Source: SLST01 sp964458555
GTDB taxonomy: Bacteria > Spirochaetota > Spirochaetia > DSM-27196 > SLST01
Assembly: GCA_964458555.1 (NCBI GenBank)
Contig: CAYWJH010000003.1
Span: forward strand, 15,669-79,668
DNA: 64,000 bases
Reading direction: 5' to 3'
Below are positions 1 through 7,594 of this stretch, piece by piece. The notes under the pieces were generated by a model. The model was given only the letters and a program-made list of their open reading frames with translations, did no database searches and was not told the DNA's origin. The translations under genes and the position numbers were made by a program. Position 1 is the first letter of the stretch. Each line of letters opens with the position of its first letter.

Positions 1-2
1 AC

Positions 3-275
3 CAACTCAACGCCACAACGTTCGCGAGCGGCAACGTGGACGACGCCGGCGGGTCCGTCTTCGCGGACGCCGGCGCCGGCGACTACCGCCTCACCGGCGA
101 TACCTCGGTCGACATACGGCAGGGCGGGCTCGACGGCGAGGCGGAGGGTTGGGGCTTCACGACCGACAAGGACGGCGACCCGCGAACCAACCTCACCGAC
201 GGGCCGGACGACGAGCCCGAAAATCCAAATCCAGGAGCCGCCGGGTGGTCCATGGGCGCCTACGAGTACGATTGA
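3..275 (+). CDS. C-terminal end of a secreted parallel beta-helix protein (partial)
   Basis: The reading frame is open from the left edge, so only the last 90 residues are visible. They are rich in Asp, Gly and Asn and contain the pieces DKDGDPR and a terminal GAYEYD. That ending (D-x-D/N-G-x-P-R, then a loop, then GAYEY) is typical of the last rung and cap of secreted right-handed beta-helix proteins often annotated as choice-of-anchor Q proteins. Such proteins are usually surface-exposed or exported, but the signal peptide and any binding or enzymatic region lie outside the window, so function cannot be given. The gene converges on the SPOR-domain gene 31 bases downstream, and no strong terminator hairpin is seen between them. 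Confidence 0.7.
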   Translation, partial: QLNATTFASGNVDDAGGSVFADAGAGDYRLTGDTSVDIRQGGLDGEAEGWGFTTDKDGDPRTNLTDGPDDEPENPNPGAAGWSMGAYEYD

Positions 276-306
276 CCGGGTGGATGTCGGCCGGTGCGCC
301 GCCCGC

Positions 307-2361
307 TCACAGCTCGGTCCCGCCGCGAACGAAGGTGTCGCTGTAGCCGCGCGCCCGCAGCCAGACCAGCAGCGTGCCCGTCTCGTCGCGCTCGAGCGGC
401 CCGACGAGCACGCGGTAGATCGTACGGTCGTCGCGCTCGAGAGGCAGCACGCTCATCGGATAGGTGGGCGAGAGCGCGTTCACCGCGACCCGTGCCGTCT
501 CGGGGTTCGAGTACGCCCCGATCTGCAGGTAGTACGCCTCTGCGGCGAGCCGGTCGACCACCGGGAGATCGTCGCGTACGACCTCGCGTCCGGGTCGGGG
601 CTCCGGAGCGCGTTCGGGCTCCGCTTCCGGTTCCCGCTCATCGGCCCGCGGCGGTTCGGCGGGCGCGGCCCGCTCCGGAGCCTCGGTGACGGCCGTCTCA
701 GGCGTCCGCGGCCGGGCCTCGGCGAGATCCGCCGTTTCGATGTCGTCGCCGGCGGCCGCGGGCCCTGCAGCCTCGCGCTCGAGAATCGACTCCTCGTCGG
801 GTTCAGGCGCTTCGGGCGGACGGAAGTCCGCCGGCTCGAGCGCGAGGATCGCGTCTCCCGGTACCGCCTCCGGGCGCTCGAGCGAATCCTCGGTCTCGGC
901 CGTCTCTTCGCCGACCTCTTCCTCTGCGACGCGCGGCAGCTCGGGTTCGGCCGCGAGCTCGGCCGGGGTCGACGGGCGCACCGGTGGCTCAGCCGACGGG
1001 ATGTCGGCGAGCTCGGCGCGTTCCTCTTCGGGCGCTGCGGCCTCCGCGAACGGTCCACGCGGATCCGCGGCGTCTCCGGGCACGATCCGCACGAGCCCCG
1101 GACCGGTCGGACGCGCGTCTTCGCCCGGCGCCGCCTCGGGCAGCCGGACCGCAGGCGTCCCCTCCGCGGGCGTCGGTGGCGCGGCGAGCCCTTCGTAGTT
1201 CGGGCGATCCTCGGGCGGAACGGTGGCTTCGGCGAGTCGTACGTCGAGGTCCTCCGGCGCCGCCTGCAGCGGAGCGAGTCCGGCGAGTGACGGCCGCTCG
1301 ACCGGGGGCGGAGACACCTGGGGCAGCTCGGCGATCGCAGGCGGCTCGTCGGGACGGCCGACCGAACGGAAGCCGACGTCGCCGCGCTCGCCGACCGGCG
1401 CGGGATAGAGGTCCTTGCGCGGGAGACGGTCAACGACCGCACGAAGCGCCGTGTCGATCGCCCCGTCGCGGTACTCGGTCGCTTCGGCACCCTCCGCCCG
1501 GACGGCGGGCCGTTCGGGCGCGGGCGGCTGCGGCTCGTCCGCCGGTAGGGTGGGCTCCGGGCGAGTCTCGGGCACCGCCTGCGCGAGTCCCGGCACCGCG
1601 CGCTCTTCGGGCGCGACGAGGGGCTCGCCCGGCTCTGCGGGAGACGGGACGTCGACCGGCTCAGGCCTCGCGGACGGGAAAGCGGTCTCAGGACGCTCGA
1701 AGCTCTCCTGCGCCTGCCCGACGCTCGTGCGCGCGATGCCCGCGGCGACCCCGGACCGCGGCCCCGCCGCTGCAACCGCGGGCTTCTCGCGCTCCGGCTT
1801 GGCCGGCTCCGGCGCCGATTCGGGTTCGGGCTCTGGCTCCGGTTCGGGCTGTTCGGCGACCGCATCCTGCAGCGCGGGCGACGGCTCGAGCGCCTCGTCT
1901 GCCGTCCCGGCGACCGGTTGCGGCGGAGGAAGCGCGTCGACGAGCGAGTCGGCCGCGGCGAGCGGGTTGATGTCCGGATCCTGCGAAAGCGCGCGCTCGG
2001 TCGTCGAGTCGACGCTCGCAACGCCGCCGGTCGCGATCTCGGTGAGGCGCACGCGCGTCGCGCCGCCCGGATCGATCTCCAGCGATTCGGCGGCCTCCGG
2101 GGAGAGCACGAGGAACACACCGGACTCGCGCACGCTGTCGGTAACGATCACCCGCTCCGATCGGCCCGTCTCGAGGTTTCGGACGGTGACGAGCGTGTTC
2201 GGCGGCACGAGGTTCGACGCGCCGAAGAGCCCGGTAGGAAATCGGCCGAACGATCCGACCGTCGCAAGCCCCTCGTAGCTCTGCTGCGCGATGACCGTAC
2301 CGGCAGAGAAGAGCAGTACGGCGATGAAGGCGAACCCTGCGGCGAATCGTCTGCTTACCAT
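307..2361 (-). CDS. Exported RlpA-like (double-psi beta-barrel) protein with SPOR domain
   Basis: This 684-residue protein starts with a signal peptide (residues 1-26, ending VIAQQ). Residues about 28-110 resemble the RlpA double-psi beta-barrel fold: a GLFGASN/NTLVTVRNLETGRSERVIVTD stretch followed by an LSPEAAESL helix. The last 75 residues form a SPOR domain (YYLQIGAYSNPETA, then YRVLVGPL), which in known families binds denuded glycan strands of septal peptidoglycan. Between them lies an unusually long linker of nearly 500 residues dominated by Pro, Glu and Ala, probably unstructured and spanning the periplasm. Whether the barrel keeps lytic transglycosylase activity is not clear, because the catalytic Asp/His pair of RlpA is not obvious. 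It overlaps the upstream small exported protein by 7 bases and is probably translationally coupled to it. Confidence 0.75.
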   Translation of the reverse strand: MVSRRFAAGFAFIAVLLFSAGTVIAQQSYEGLATVGSFGRFPTGLFGASNLVPPNTLVTVRNLETGRSERVIVTDSVRESGVFLVLSPEAAESLEIDPGGATRVRLTEIATGGVASVDSTTERALSQDPDINPLAAADSLVDALPPPQPVAGTADEALEPSPALQDAVAEQPEPEPEPEPESAPEPAKPEREKPAVAAAGPRSGVAAGIARTSVGQAQESFERPETAFPSARPEPVDVPSPAEPGEPLVAPEERAVPGLAQAVPETRPEPTLPADEPQPPAPERPAVRAEGAEATEYRDGAIDTALRAVVDRLPRKDLYPAPVGERGDVGFRSVGRPDEPPAIAELPQVSPPPVERPSLAGLAPLQAAPEDLDVRLAEATVPPEDRPNYEGLAAPPTPAEGTPAVRLPEAAPGEDARPTGPGLVRIVPGDAADPRGPFAEAAAPEEERAELADIPSAEPPVRPSTPAELAAEPELPRVAEEEVGEETAETEDSLERPEAVPGDAILALEPADFRPPEAPEPDEESILEREAAGPAAAGDDIETADLAEARPRTPETAVTEAPERAAPAEPPRADEREPEAEPERAPEPRPGREVVRDDLPVVDRLAAEAYYLQIGAYSNPETARVAVNALSPTYPMSVLPLERDDRTIYRVLVGPLERDETGTLLVWLRARGYSDTFVRGGTEL

Positions 2362-2852
2362 GCGGCGGTGTCCCCCGCGATCGTCTCGAGCGCGCTTTCG
2401 GCGGCGAGGCCTCCGAGCCGGTCGGCGATCGTCTGCGGCGTCAGTTCGGCGATACTCTCGAGGTCTTCGGACCGAAACGCGGTCCGCGCGAGCTCCTCCT
2501 CGGTCCTCGCGTCTACCACGGCGACGTGGACGGCGTCCGGGGCGAGCTCGCGCGCGGACACCGCGTCGAACGAGAGCTCGACGACGACGACGAAGCTGGC
2601 GCCTCCGTCACGCGCCTGGTCGATCGCGCGGTAGGTGTAGACCTCGTCGAGCGGGTCGATATCGAGGTCGAAGACGATATGCCCGGCTGAAAAGAAACGG
2701 TCCATCGCGCCCTGCTCGGTGCGGGCCGCGAGCGCCGCGCTCTGCTCGTGCTCGCTGCGCTGGCGTACCGACACCGCGATCGTCTCGCCGGCGAGCGGCG
2801 ACAGCACGACCAGCCCGATGAAAACCACAATGACTGCTCTCGTTCCGTTCAT
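2355..2852 (-). CDS. Small exported protein of unknown function
   Basis: The 165-residue product has an N-terminal hydrophobic signal sequence (about residues 6-24, ending at LAGETIA), so it is predicted to be exported. The rest is a compact alpha/beta-looking domain with alternating beta strands (SFVVVVELSF, VHVAVVDART) and helical Ala/Glu-rich ends. The pattern of a strand, a variable loop and ARTEEELARTAFR is reminiscent of lipoproteins that bind other envelope proteins, but I do not recognise the family. A GAGAGGG stretch ahead of the ATG is a reasonable ribosome binding site. It is the first gene of a two-gene unit with the SPOR protein, so a cell-envelope role is inferred from context only. 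Confidence 0.6.
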   Translation of the reverse strand: MNGTRAVIVVFIGLVVLSPLAGETIAVSVRQRSEHEQSAALAARTEQGAMDRFFSAGHIVFDLDIDPLDEVYTYRAIDQARDGGASFVVVVELSFDAVSARELAPDAVHVAVVDARTEEELARTAFRSEDLESIAELTPQTIADRLGGLAAESALETIAGDTAAW

Positions 2853-3022
2853 GGCGCCCTCTCGGTAGAATACCTCTTCCTGATTATCGGCACCCGGCGC
2901 GCATCTATGACCGGCATTTCCATCGGTCGGCCGGCGACGGTGCGTATTGATGATTTGCGGGTGAGGTGGTAGCTTTCGGGCATATCAACGCCTTCGGGCA
3001 CCCACGAAGGGGATTCTCACGC

Positions 3023-4381
3023 GTGAGCGATTCACACGACCATCACGATCCGAGCGAAGATACGAGGGCTCAGGGCACCGACACCGGGCAACAACACCCG
3101 GATCGCGGCGCGCCGCAGCAGAGCGCCGAGGCCGCCCGCGAGGCACCCTCCGACGACACGGTCTCGCTGCTCGACCTCATCGCCGTCCTGGCAAAGCGCT
3201 GGAAGCTGATCTTCTTCACGACGTTCTTCGCCGCGATCGGGATCGTGCTGTTCTCGTTGTACACCATCCGCCTGCCCGACGACGCGCCCAACAACCCGCT
3301 GCCGAATTTCTACGAGTCGGAGGCGCAGGTTCTCATCAGGGAGTCCGACGGCAACTCGGGCATCGGGTCGGCCCTCGGTGGGGCGCAGCAGGACAGCATC
3401 GCAGGCCTTATTGTCACCGACAGAAACAGCGGCAGCAACAGCTCCGCTCTTGTCCAGCATCTCCTGACCAGCAGGGCGCTGATGGACGAGATCATCGAGG
3501 AGTTCGCCCTGCTCGAACGGTTTTCCGGGGCGGAGTTTCCGCGCATGGCCGCTCGAAACGCGATACGGGGTGGGCTGACGGCCGAGTACCAGCAACAGAG
3601 CGGAGTGCTGACCATCACCTTCCAGCACAGCGATCCGGTCTTCGCGACCGATGTACTGCAGCGTGTCGTCACGCTGCTCGAGGAACGCTTCACCTACCTC
3701 ACGCGCGACGACGCGCGCGCGCGCACCGAAGCAATCGAAGATCAGATCCAGCGCCTGGAAGACGACCTGCAGCAGGCTCGCGCGGCGCTGCGCGACTTTC
3801 AGGAGCAATACGGGGTCGTGGATCCGAGTAGTCAGGGCCAGCAGACGCTCGACCTGATTTCCCAGTTTCGCCGGCAGAAGTTCGAGCTCGAGCTCGAGCG
3901 CGAGCAGATCCACGAGCTCGTCCAGGATCGCGACGACCCGCAGATCAGGCGAATCAACCAGAACATCCGGCGGATCGAGGAGCTCATCGCCGAGCTCGAG
4001 AGCGGCTACCGCCTCTACTCGCCCATCAGCATCCCGCTCGACCAGGTTGGCCGGCTCACCGCGGAGTACAACGACCTCGAGCGCGACCTCGCGCTCAAGG
4101 AGCAGATCTACGCGAGTTTCCAGTCGGAACTCGTGCAGACGCGTGTCGAAAGCCAGGACACCTCGCGACTCTTCCAGGTGATCGAGCCTCCGGAGGTGCC
4201 GGAGGCGAAGGCGGGGCCGAGCCGTGGGACGATCTCGATGATCGTGACCATAACCGCGTTCTTCCTCGCGGTCTTCACGGCCTTCATCATGGAGTACTTC
4301 TCCCGCGCGAAGCACGATCCGTGGGAGTCCCGGAAGATCGAGCTGATCAAGGACCAGTTCCGCCTCCACAAGCGGCAATGA
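3023..4381 (+). CDS. Wzz-family polysaccharide chain-length / export protein
   Basis: This protein of about 452 residues has the classical polysaccharide co-polymerase plan. There is a short cytoplasmic N-terminus rich in His, Asp and Gln, a transmembrane helix at about 61-81, a large periplasmic region with long coiled-coil helices (about 220-340, many E/Q/R heptads), then a Pro-rich segment (PPEVPEAKAGPSRG) and a second transmembrane helix near residues 403-424. Proteins of this family set the length of O-antigen or exopolysaccharide chains. No cytoplasmic tyrosine-kinase domain is attached. I place the start at GTG 3023 because AAGGGGA lies 9 bases upstream; the frame is open further upstream, but no better signal is seen. 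The stop overlaps the ATG of the next gene. A weak TTGATG / TAGCTT pair at 2947-2975 could be its promoter. Confidence 0.85.
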   Translation: MSDSHDHHDPSEDTRAQGTDTGQQHPDRGAPQQSAEAAREAPSDDTVSLLDLIAVLAKRWKLIFFTTFFAAIGIVLFSLYTIRLPDDAPNNPLPNFYESEAQVLIRESDGNSGIGSALGGAQQDSIAGLIVTDRNSGSNSSALVQHLLTSRALMDEIIEEFALLERFSGAEFPRMAARNAIRGGLTAEYQQQSGVLTITFQHSDPVFATDVLQRVVTLLEERFTYLTRDDARARTEAIEDQIQRLEDDLQQARAALRDFQEQYGVVDPSSQGQQTLDLISQFRRQKFELELEREQIHELVQDRDDPQIRRINQNIRRIEELIAELESGYRLYSPISIPLDQVGRLTAEYNDLERDLALKEQIYASFQSELVQTRVESQDTSRLFQVIEPPEVPEAKAGPSRGTISMIVTITAFFLAVFTAFIMEYFSRAKHDPWESRKIELIKDQFRLHKRQ

Positions 4382-4911
4382 GCTTCTACGTCGTCAGCGT
4401 TCGCCCTCGTGAAGAGGCCAGGTTCCTCGCGGTCGCACGAGACCGCATCGGCGATGAGCGCGTGCGATTCCACTGGCCCCGCCGCAAACTGACGATCCGC
4501 CGCCGGGGAAGGCGCGAAGAATCGCTCGCCCCGGTCTTCCCCGGTTACGTATTCCTCGAGACCGATCGCATCGACGAGGAAATCTTCTCGACCGTTAAGC
4601 GCCTGCCCGGCTTCTACCGATTCTTAGAGAGAAACGATCGTATCCGACCGCTGGCCGGGAACGATATGGAGCTGGTGGCGCACTTCGTCAAGTTTGGCGA
4701 CGTGATCGGGAAGAGCACGGTCACCTTCGACGAGAACTCCCGCATCGAGGTCAAGGACGGACCGCTCGCCGGCCTCGAGGGCAGAATCGTCAAGGTGGAC
4801 AGACGGAAGCAGCGGGCGAAGGTCCGCCTCGACCTCTACGAGGACAGCTTCCTCGTCGACTTCGGATTCGAGTTGCTCGACCCCGCCGGCTCCCCGCAAT
4901 CGGAGAGCTGA
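4378..4911 (+). CDS. loaP: LoaP/RfaH-type NusG paralogue, transcription antiterminator
   Basis: The 177-residue product has the two NusG-family parts. The N-terminal NGN domain starts SFYVVSVRPREEARF and carries VFPGYVFLE. The C-terminal KOW motif is VKDGPLAGLEGRIVKVDRRKQ. The basic stretch WPRRKLTIRRRGRREE sits where specialised paralogues contact DNA or RNA. Housekeeping NusG is normally encoded beside secE and rplK; this copy sits inside a polysaccharide cluster, as described for the LoaP group of Firmicutes, Actinobacteria and Spirochaetes and for RfaH in enterobacteria. These factors load onto RNA polymerase and prevent premature termination in long biosynthetic operons. The ATG overlaps the wzz stop codon (ATGA). 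The exact subgroup is inferred from context and length. Confidence 0.85.
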   Translation: MSFYVVSVRPREEARFLAVARDRIGDERVRFHWPRRKLTIRRRGRREESLAPVFPGYVFLETDRIDEEIFSTVKRLPGFYRFLERNDRIRPLAGNDMELVAHFVKFGDVIGKSTVTFDENSRIEVKDGPLAGLEGRIVKVDRRKQRAKVRLDLYEDSFLVDFGFELLDPAGSPQSES

Positions 4912-4919
4912 GCGAGCGA

Positions 4920-6395
4920 ATGCAGAAGAGCACGAACAGGATCTATATCATCGGCGCCGGCTTCGCCGGAGCCTCGATTGCCGCAGAGATCAGACGCAAG
5001 GGCATCCTCGGTCACGTCGTGGCCTTCCTCGACGACGATCGCGAGAAGATCGGCACGAGGATCGAGGGTACGCCTGTTCTCGGCCCGATCGACGCGGTGA
5101 TCGACCTCCTCCAGCGGACCCCCGCGGACGAGGCGTTGATCGCGATGCCCGGCGCGAGCCGGGAGCGGCTCAAGCAGATCTACCTCGTTCTGCTCCGCGC
5201 GGGCTTCGCACGAATACGGATCCTTCCGTCGGTCGCGGAGCTCGTCGACGGCGAGGCACACCTGATCCAGACCCGCGAAATCAACCCCGAGGACCTCCTC
5301 GGACGCAACCCCGTCCGGATCAGTCTGCGCGAGAGCCTCGCCTACCTCCGCGGCCGACGCGTGCTCATCACCGGCGCCGGCGGGAGCATCGGAAGCGAGC
5401 TCGCGCGGCAACTCCTCTCCGGCGGAGCCGAACGGCTCTACCTCTTCGACCACGGCGAGAACGCGCTCTACGAGATCGAGCGCGAGCTGCGGCTGCTCCA
5501 GGAAGAGGGTGTAGGCGATCACGCGACGATCGTCCCCGTGGTAGGAGAGCTCCAGGACGCCGACTACATGCGGTTCATCCTCGGTCGGCTACGAGCCGAT
5601 GTCGTCTTCCACGCCGCGGCGCACAAGCACGTGCCCATGATGGAGGCGAACCCGGTCGAGGCGGTGAAGAACAACGTCTTCGGAACCGAGCACCTCGTTC
5701 GGGCCGCCCGCGAGGCGGGCGTGAGGCGCTTCGTGATGATCTCCACCGACAAGGTGGTCGAACCCACCAGCGTCTACGGAGCGTCAAAGCGCATCGCCGA
5801 ACAGATCGTGCTCGAGGAGAACGACCCGGACCACGCGTTCATGGTCGTCCGCTTCGGAAACGTGCTCGGGTCGACCGGGAGCATTATCCCGCTCTTCCGC
5901 AAACAGATCATGCGCGGCGGACCGGTGACGCTCACCCACCCCGACGTGACACGCTACTTCATGACGATAAGCGAGGCTGCCGCGCTCGTCCTGCAGGCCG
6001 GCGGGGTCGGGCGCCCTGGAGAGCTCTACATCCTCGATATGGGCGAGCCGGTGCGTATCCGGGATCTCGCCGAGCAGATGATCCGCTTCTACGGATTCGA
6101 GCCGCACGAGGACATCCGGATCGATGTCGTGGGTATGCGGCCCGGTGAGAAGATGCACGAGCGCCTCTACGAGGACGACGAGCGGCCCGAACCGACCGAT
6201 CATCCTCGACTGAACCGCGTGACGAACGCGGAGCGGCTCGTCGACGATCTGCCCGCGCTGATCGAGACGCTACGCCCCATCTGCTTCTTCGACCCCGAGC
6301 AGCCCGACCGATACCGGCGGCGCAGGGCGCTGCGCGCTCAGCTCAGCGTACACGTACCGGGCCTGGAAGCACCGTGCGATGAACCCGAATACTGA
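4920..6395 (+). CDS. CapD/WbpM-like nucleotide-sugar 4,6-dehydratase without membrane domain
   Basis: The 491-residue protein contains two nucleotide-binding folds. The first (IIGAGFAG, residues 11-18) matches the CoA_binding_3-like domain of WbpM/CapD. The second (TGAGGSIG, 151-158) begins the extended short-chain dehydrogenase domain (Polysacc_synt_2). The catalytic region reads STDK at 275-278 and Tyr286-x3-Lys290. The family makes UDP-4-keto-6-deoxy-hexosamines for surface glycans. Typical WbpM/CapD proteins are 600-670 residues with four N-terminal membrane helices. These are absent here, because the protein starts directly at the first Rossmann fold. The next gene overlaps its 3' end by 17 bases and encodes an aminotransferase that could use its keto-sugar product. 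Confidence 0.85.
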   Translation: MQKSTNRIYIIGAGFAGASIAAEIRRKGILGHVVAFLDDDREKIGTRIEGTPVLGPIDAVIDLLQRTPADEALIAMPGASRERLKQIYLVLLRAGFARIRILPSVAELVDGEAHLIQTREINPEDLLGRNPVRISLRESLAYLRGRRVLITGAGGSIGSELARQLLSGGAERLYLFDHGENALYEIERELRLLQEEGVGDHATIVPVVGELQDADYMRFILGRLRADVVFHAAAHKHVPMMEANPVEAVKNNVFGTEHLVRAAREAGVRRFVMISTDKVVEPTSVYGASKRIAEQIVLEENDPDHAFMVVRFGNVLGSTGSIIPLFRKQIMRGGPVTLTHPDVTRYFMTISEAAALVLQAGGVGRPGELYILDMGEPVRIRDLAEQMIRFYGFEPHEDIRIDVVGMRPGEKMHERLYEDDERPEPTDHPRLNRVTNAERLVDDLPALIETLRPICFFDPEQPDRYRRRRALRAQLSVHVPGLEAPCDEPEY

Positions 6396-7590
6396 CGATC
6401 GGATCCCCTTCCACCGTCCGTCCCTCGGAACGGAAGAAGAGGAGGCGGTTCTGCGCGTCCTGCGCAGCGGCTGGCTCACCACCGCCGGCGAAGCGCGGGC
6501 GTTCGAGGCCGAGTTCGCCGAGGATGTGGGAGCCGCGCACGCGATCGCCGTGAACTCTGCGACCTCAGGGCTGCACCTCGCGCTCGAGGCCGTCGGGGTG
6601 GGCCCCGGCGACCGCGTGATCACCACGCCCTACACCTTCACGAGCTCAGCCGAGGTCATCCGGTACCTCGGCGCAGACCCGCTGTTCGTCGACGTCCGCG
6701 AGGACGACCTGAACATAGACCCGACGCTCGTGGCACGGGTGATCGAGACCGCCGGTCGCGCCCGCGCGGGCCGCTCGCCGGCTGACGCCGACGGCCCGGT
6801 GCGAGCGATCCTTCCGGTGCACATCGGCGGTCATCCGTGTGCAATCGAGCAGCTCTGCGAGATCGGCGAGACCGCCGCCGTCGCGGTCGTGGAGGACGCC
6901 GCACACGCCTTCCCCGCCGAGCGCAGTGGCCGCGCGCTGGGCACCTGGGGCGCGTGCGGCGTCTACAGCTTCTACGCGACGAAGACGATCACCACCGGCG
7001 AGGGCGGGATGGTCGTCACCGACGACGCTGGTCTGGCGGAGCGGATGTCGGTCATGCGACTGCACGGTATCGACCGGGAAGTCTGGGACCGGTATACGTC
7101 GACGAGACCGTCGTGGCAGTACTCCGTCGTCGAGGCCGGGTTCAAGTACAACATGCCGGACCTTCTCGCCGCGATCGGCCGTGTTCAGCTCACGAAGGCG
7201 CGCCGCTTCCTCGACGAGCGTCGCACGATCGCCCGTCGCTACCACGAGCTGCTCGGCGGGCGAGACTACTTCACCCTCCCCCTCGAGAGCGGCGAAAGCT
7301 CGTGGCACCTCTATCCGATCCGACTCCGGCTCGAGAGGCTCACGATCGACCGCGACGAGTTCATCGCGCGGCTCGCCGAAGCGGGCGTCGCCACGAGCGT
7401 CCACTACATCCCGTTGCACATCATGCCGTACTATCGCGAGCGCTACGGTTTGAAACCCGAGGATTTTCCGGTATCATGGGAGGCGTACCGGCGCGCGATC
7501 AGCCTGCCGATCTATCCGGGCTTGAGCGAGGAGGCTGTCGCCCGCGTGGCGGAGGCGGTCCTCGCGATCGGCGACGGCGCGCTCGCATAA
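6379..7590 (+). CDS. DegT/DnrJ/EryC1/StrS-family sugar aminotransferase
   Basis: The 403-residue protein has the family hallmarks. FHRPSLGTEEEEAV opens the fold, NSATSGLHLAL binds the cofactor phosphate, VVEDAAHAF (Asp173) contacts the pyridine nitrogen, and SFYATKTITTGEGG contains the lysine (Lys202) that forms the internal aldimine with pyridoxal phosphate. Members transfer an amino group from glutamate to a nucleotide keto-sugar. The overlapping upstream dehydratase gene is a likely source of the substrate (a UDP-4-keto-6-deoxy-sugar), giving an amino-deoxy-hexose for the surface polysaccharide; this pairing is inference. The exact position and stereochemistry of amination cannot be read from sequence. 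Length is normal and all key residues appear intact. Confidence 0.9.
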   Translation: MNPNTDDRIPFHRPSLGTEEEEAVLRVLRSGWLTTAGEARAFEAEFAEDVGAAHAIAVNSATSGLHLALEAVGVGPGDRVITTPYTFTSSAEVIRYLGADPLFVDVREDDLNIDPTLVARVIETAGRARAGRSPADADGPVRAILPVHIGGHPCAIEQLCEIGETAAVAVVEDAAHAFPAERSGRALGTWGACGVYSFYATKTITTGEGGMVVTDDAGLAERMSVMRLHGIDREVWDRYTSTRPSWQYSVVEAGFKYNMPDLLAAIGRVQLTKARRFLDERRTIARRYHELLGGRDYFTLPLESGESSWHLYPIRLRLERLTIDRDEFIARLAEAGVATSVHYIPLHIMPYYRERYGLKPEDFPVSWEAYRRAISLPIYPGLSEEAVARVAEAVLAIGDGALA

Positions 7591-7594
7591 AACC

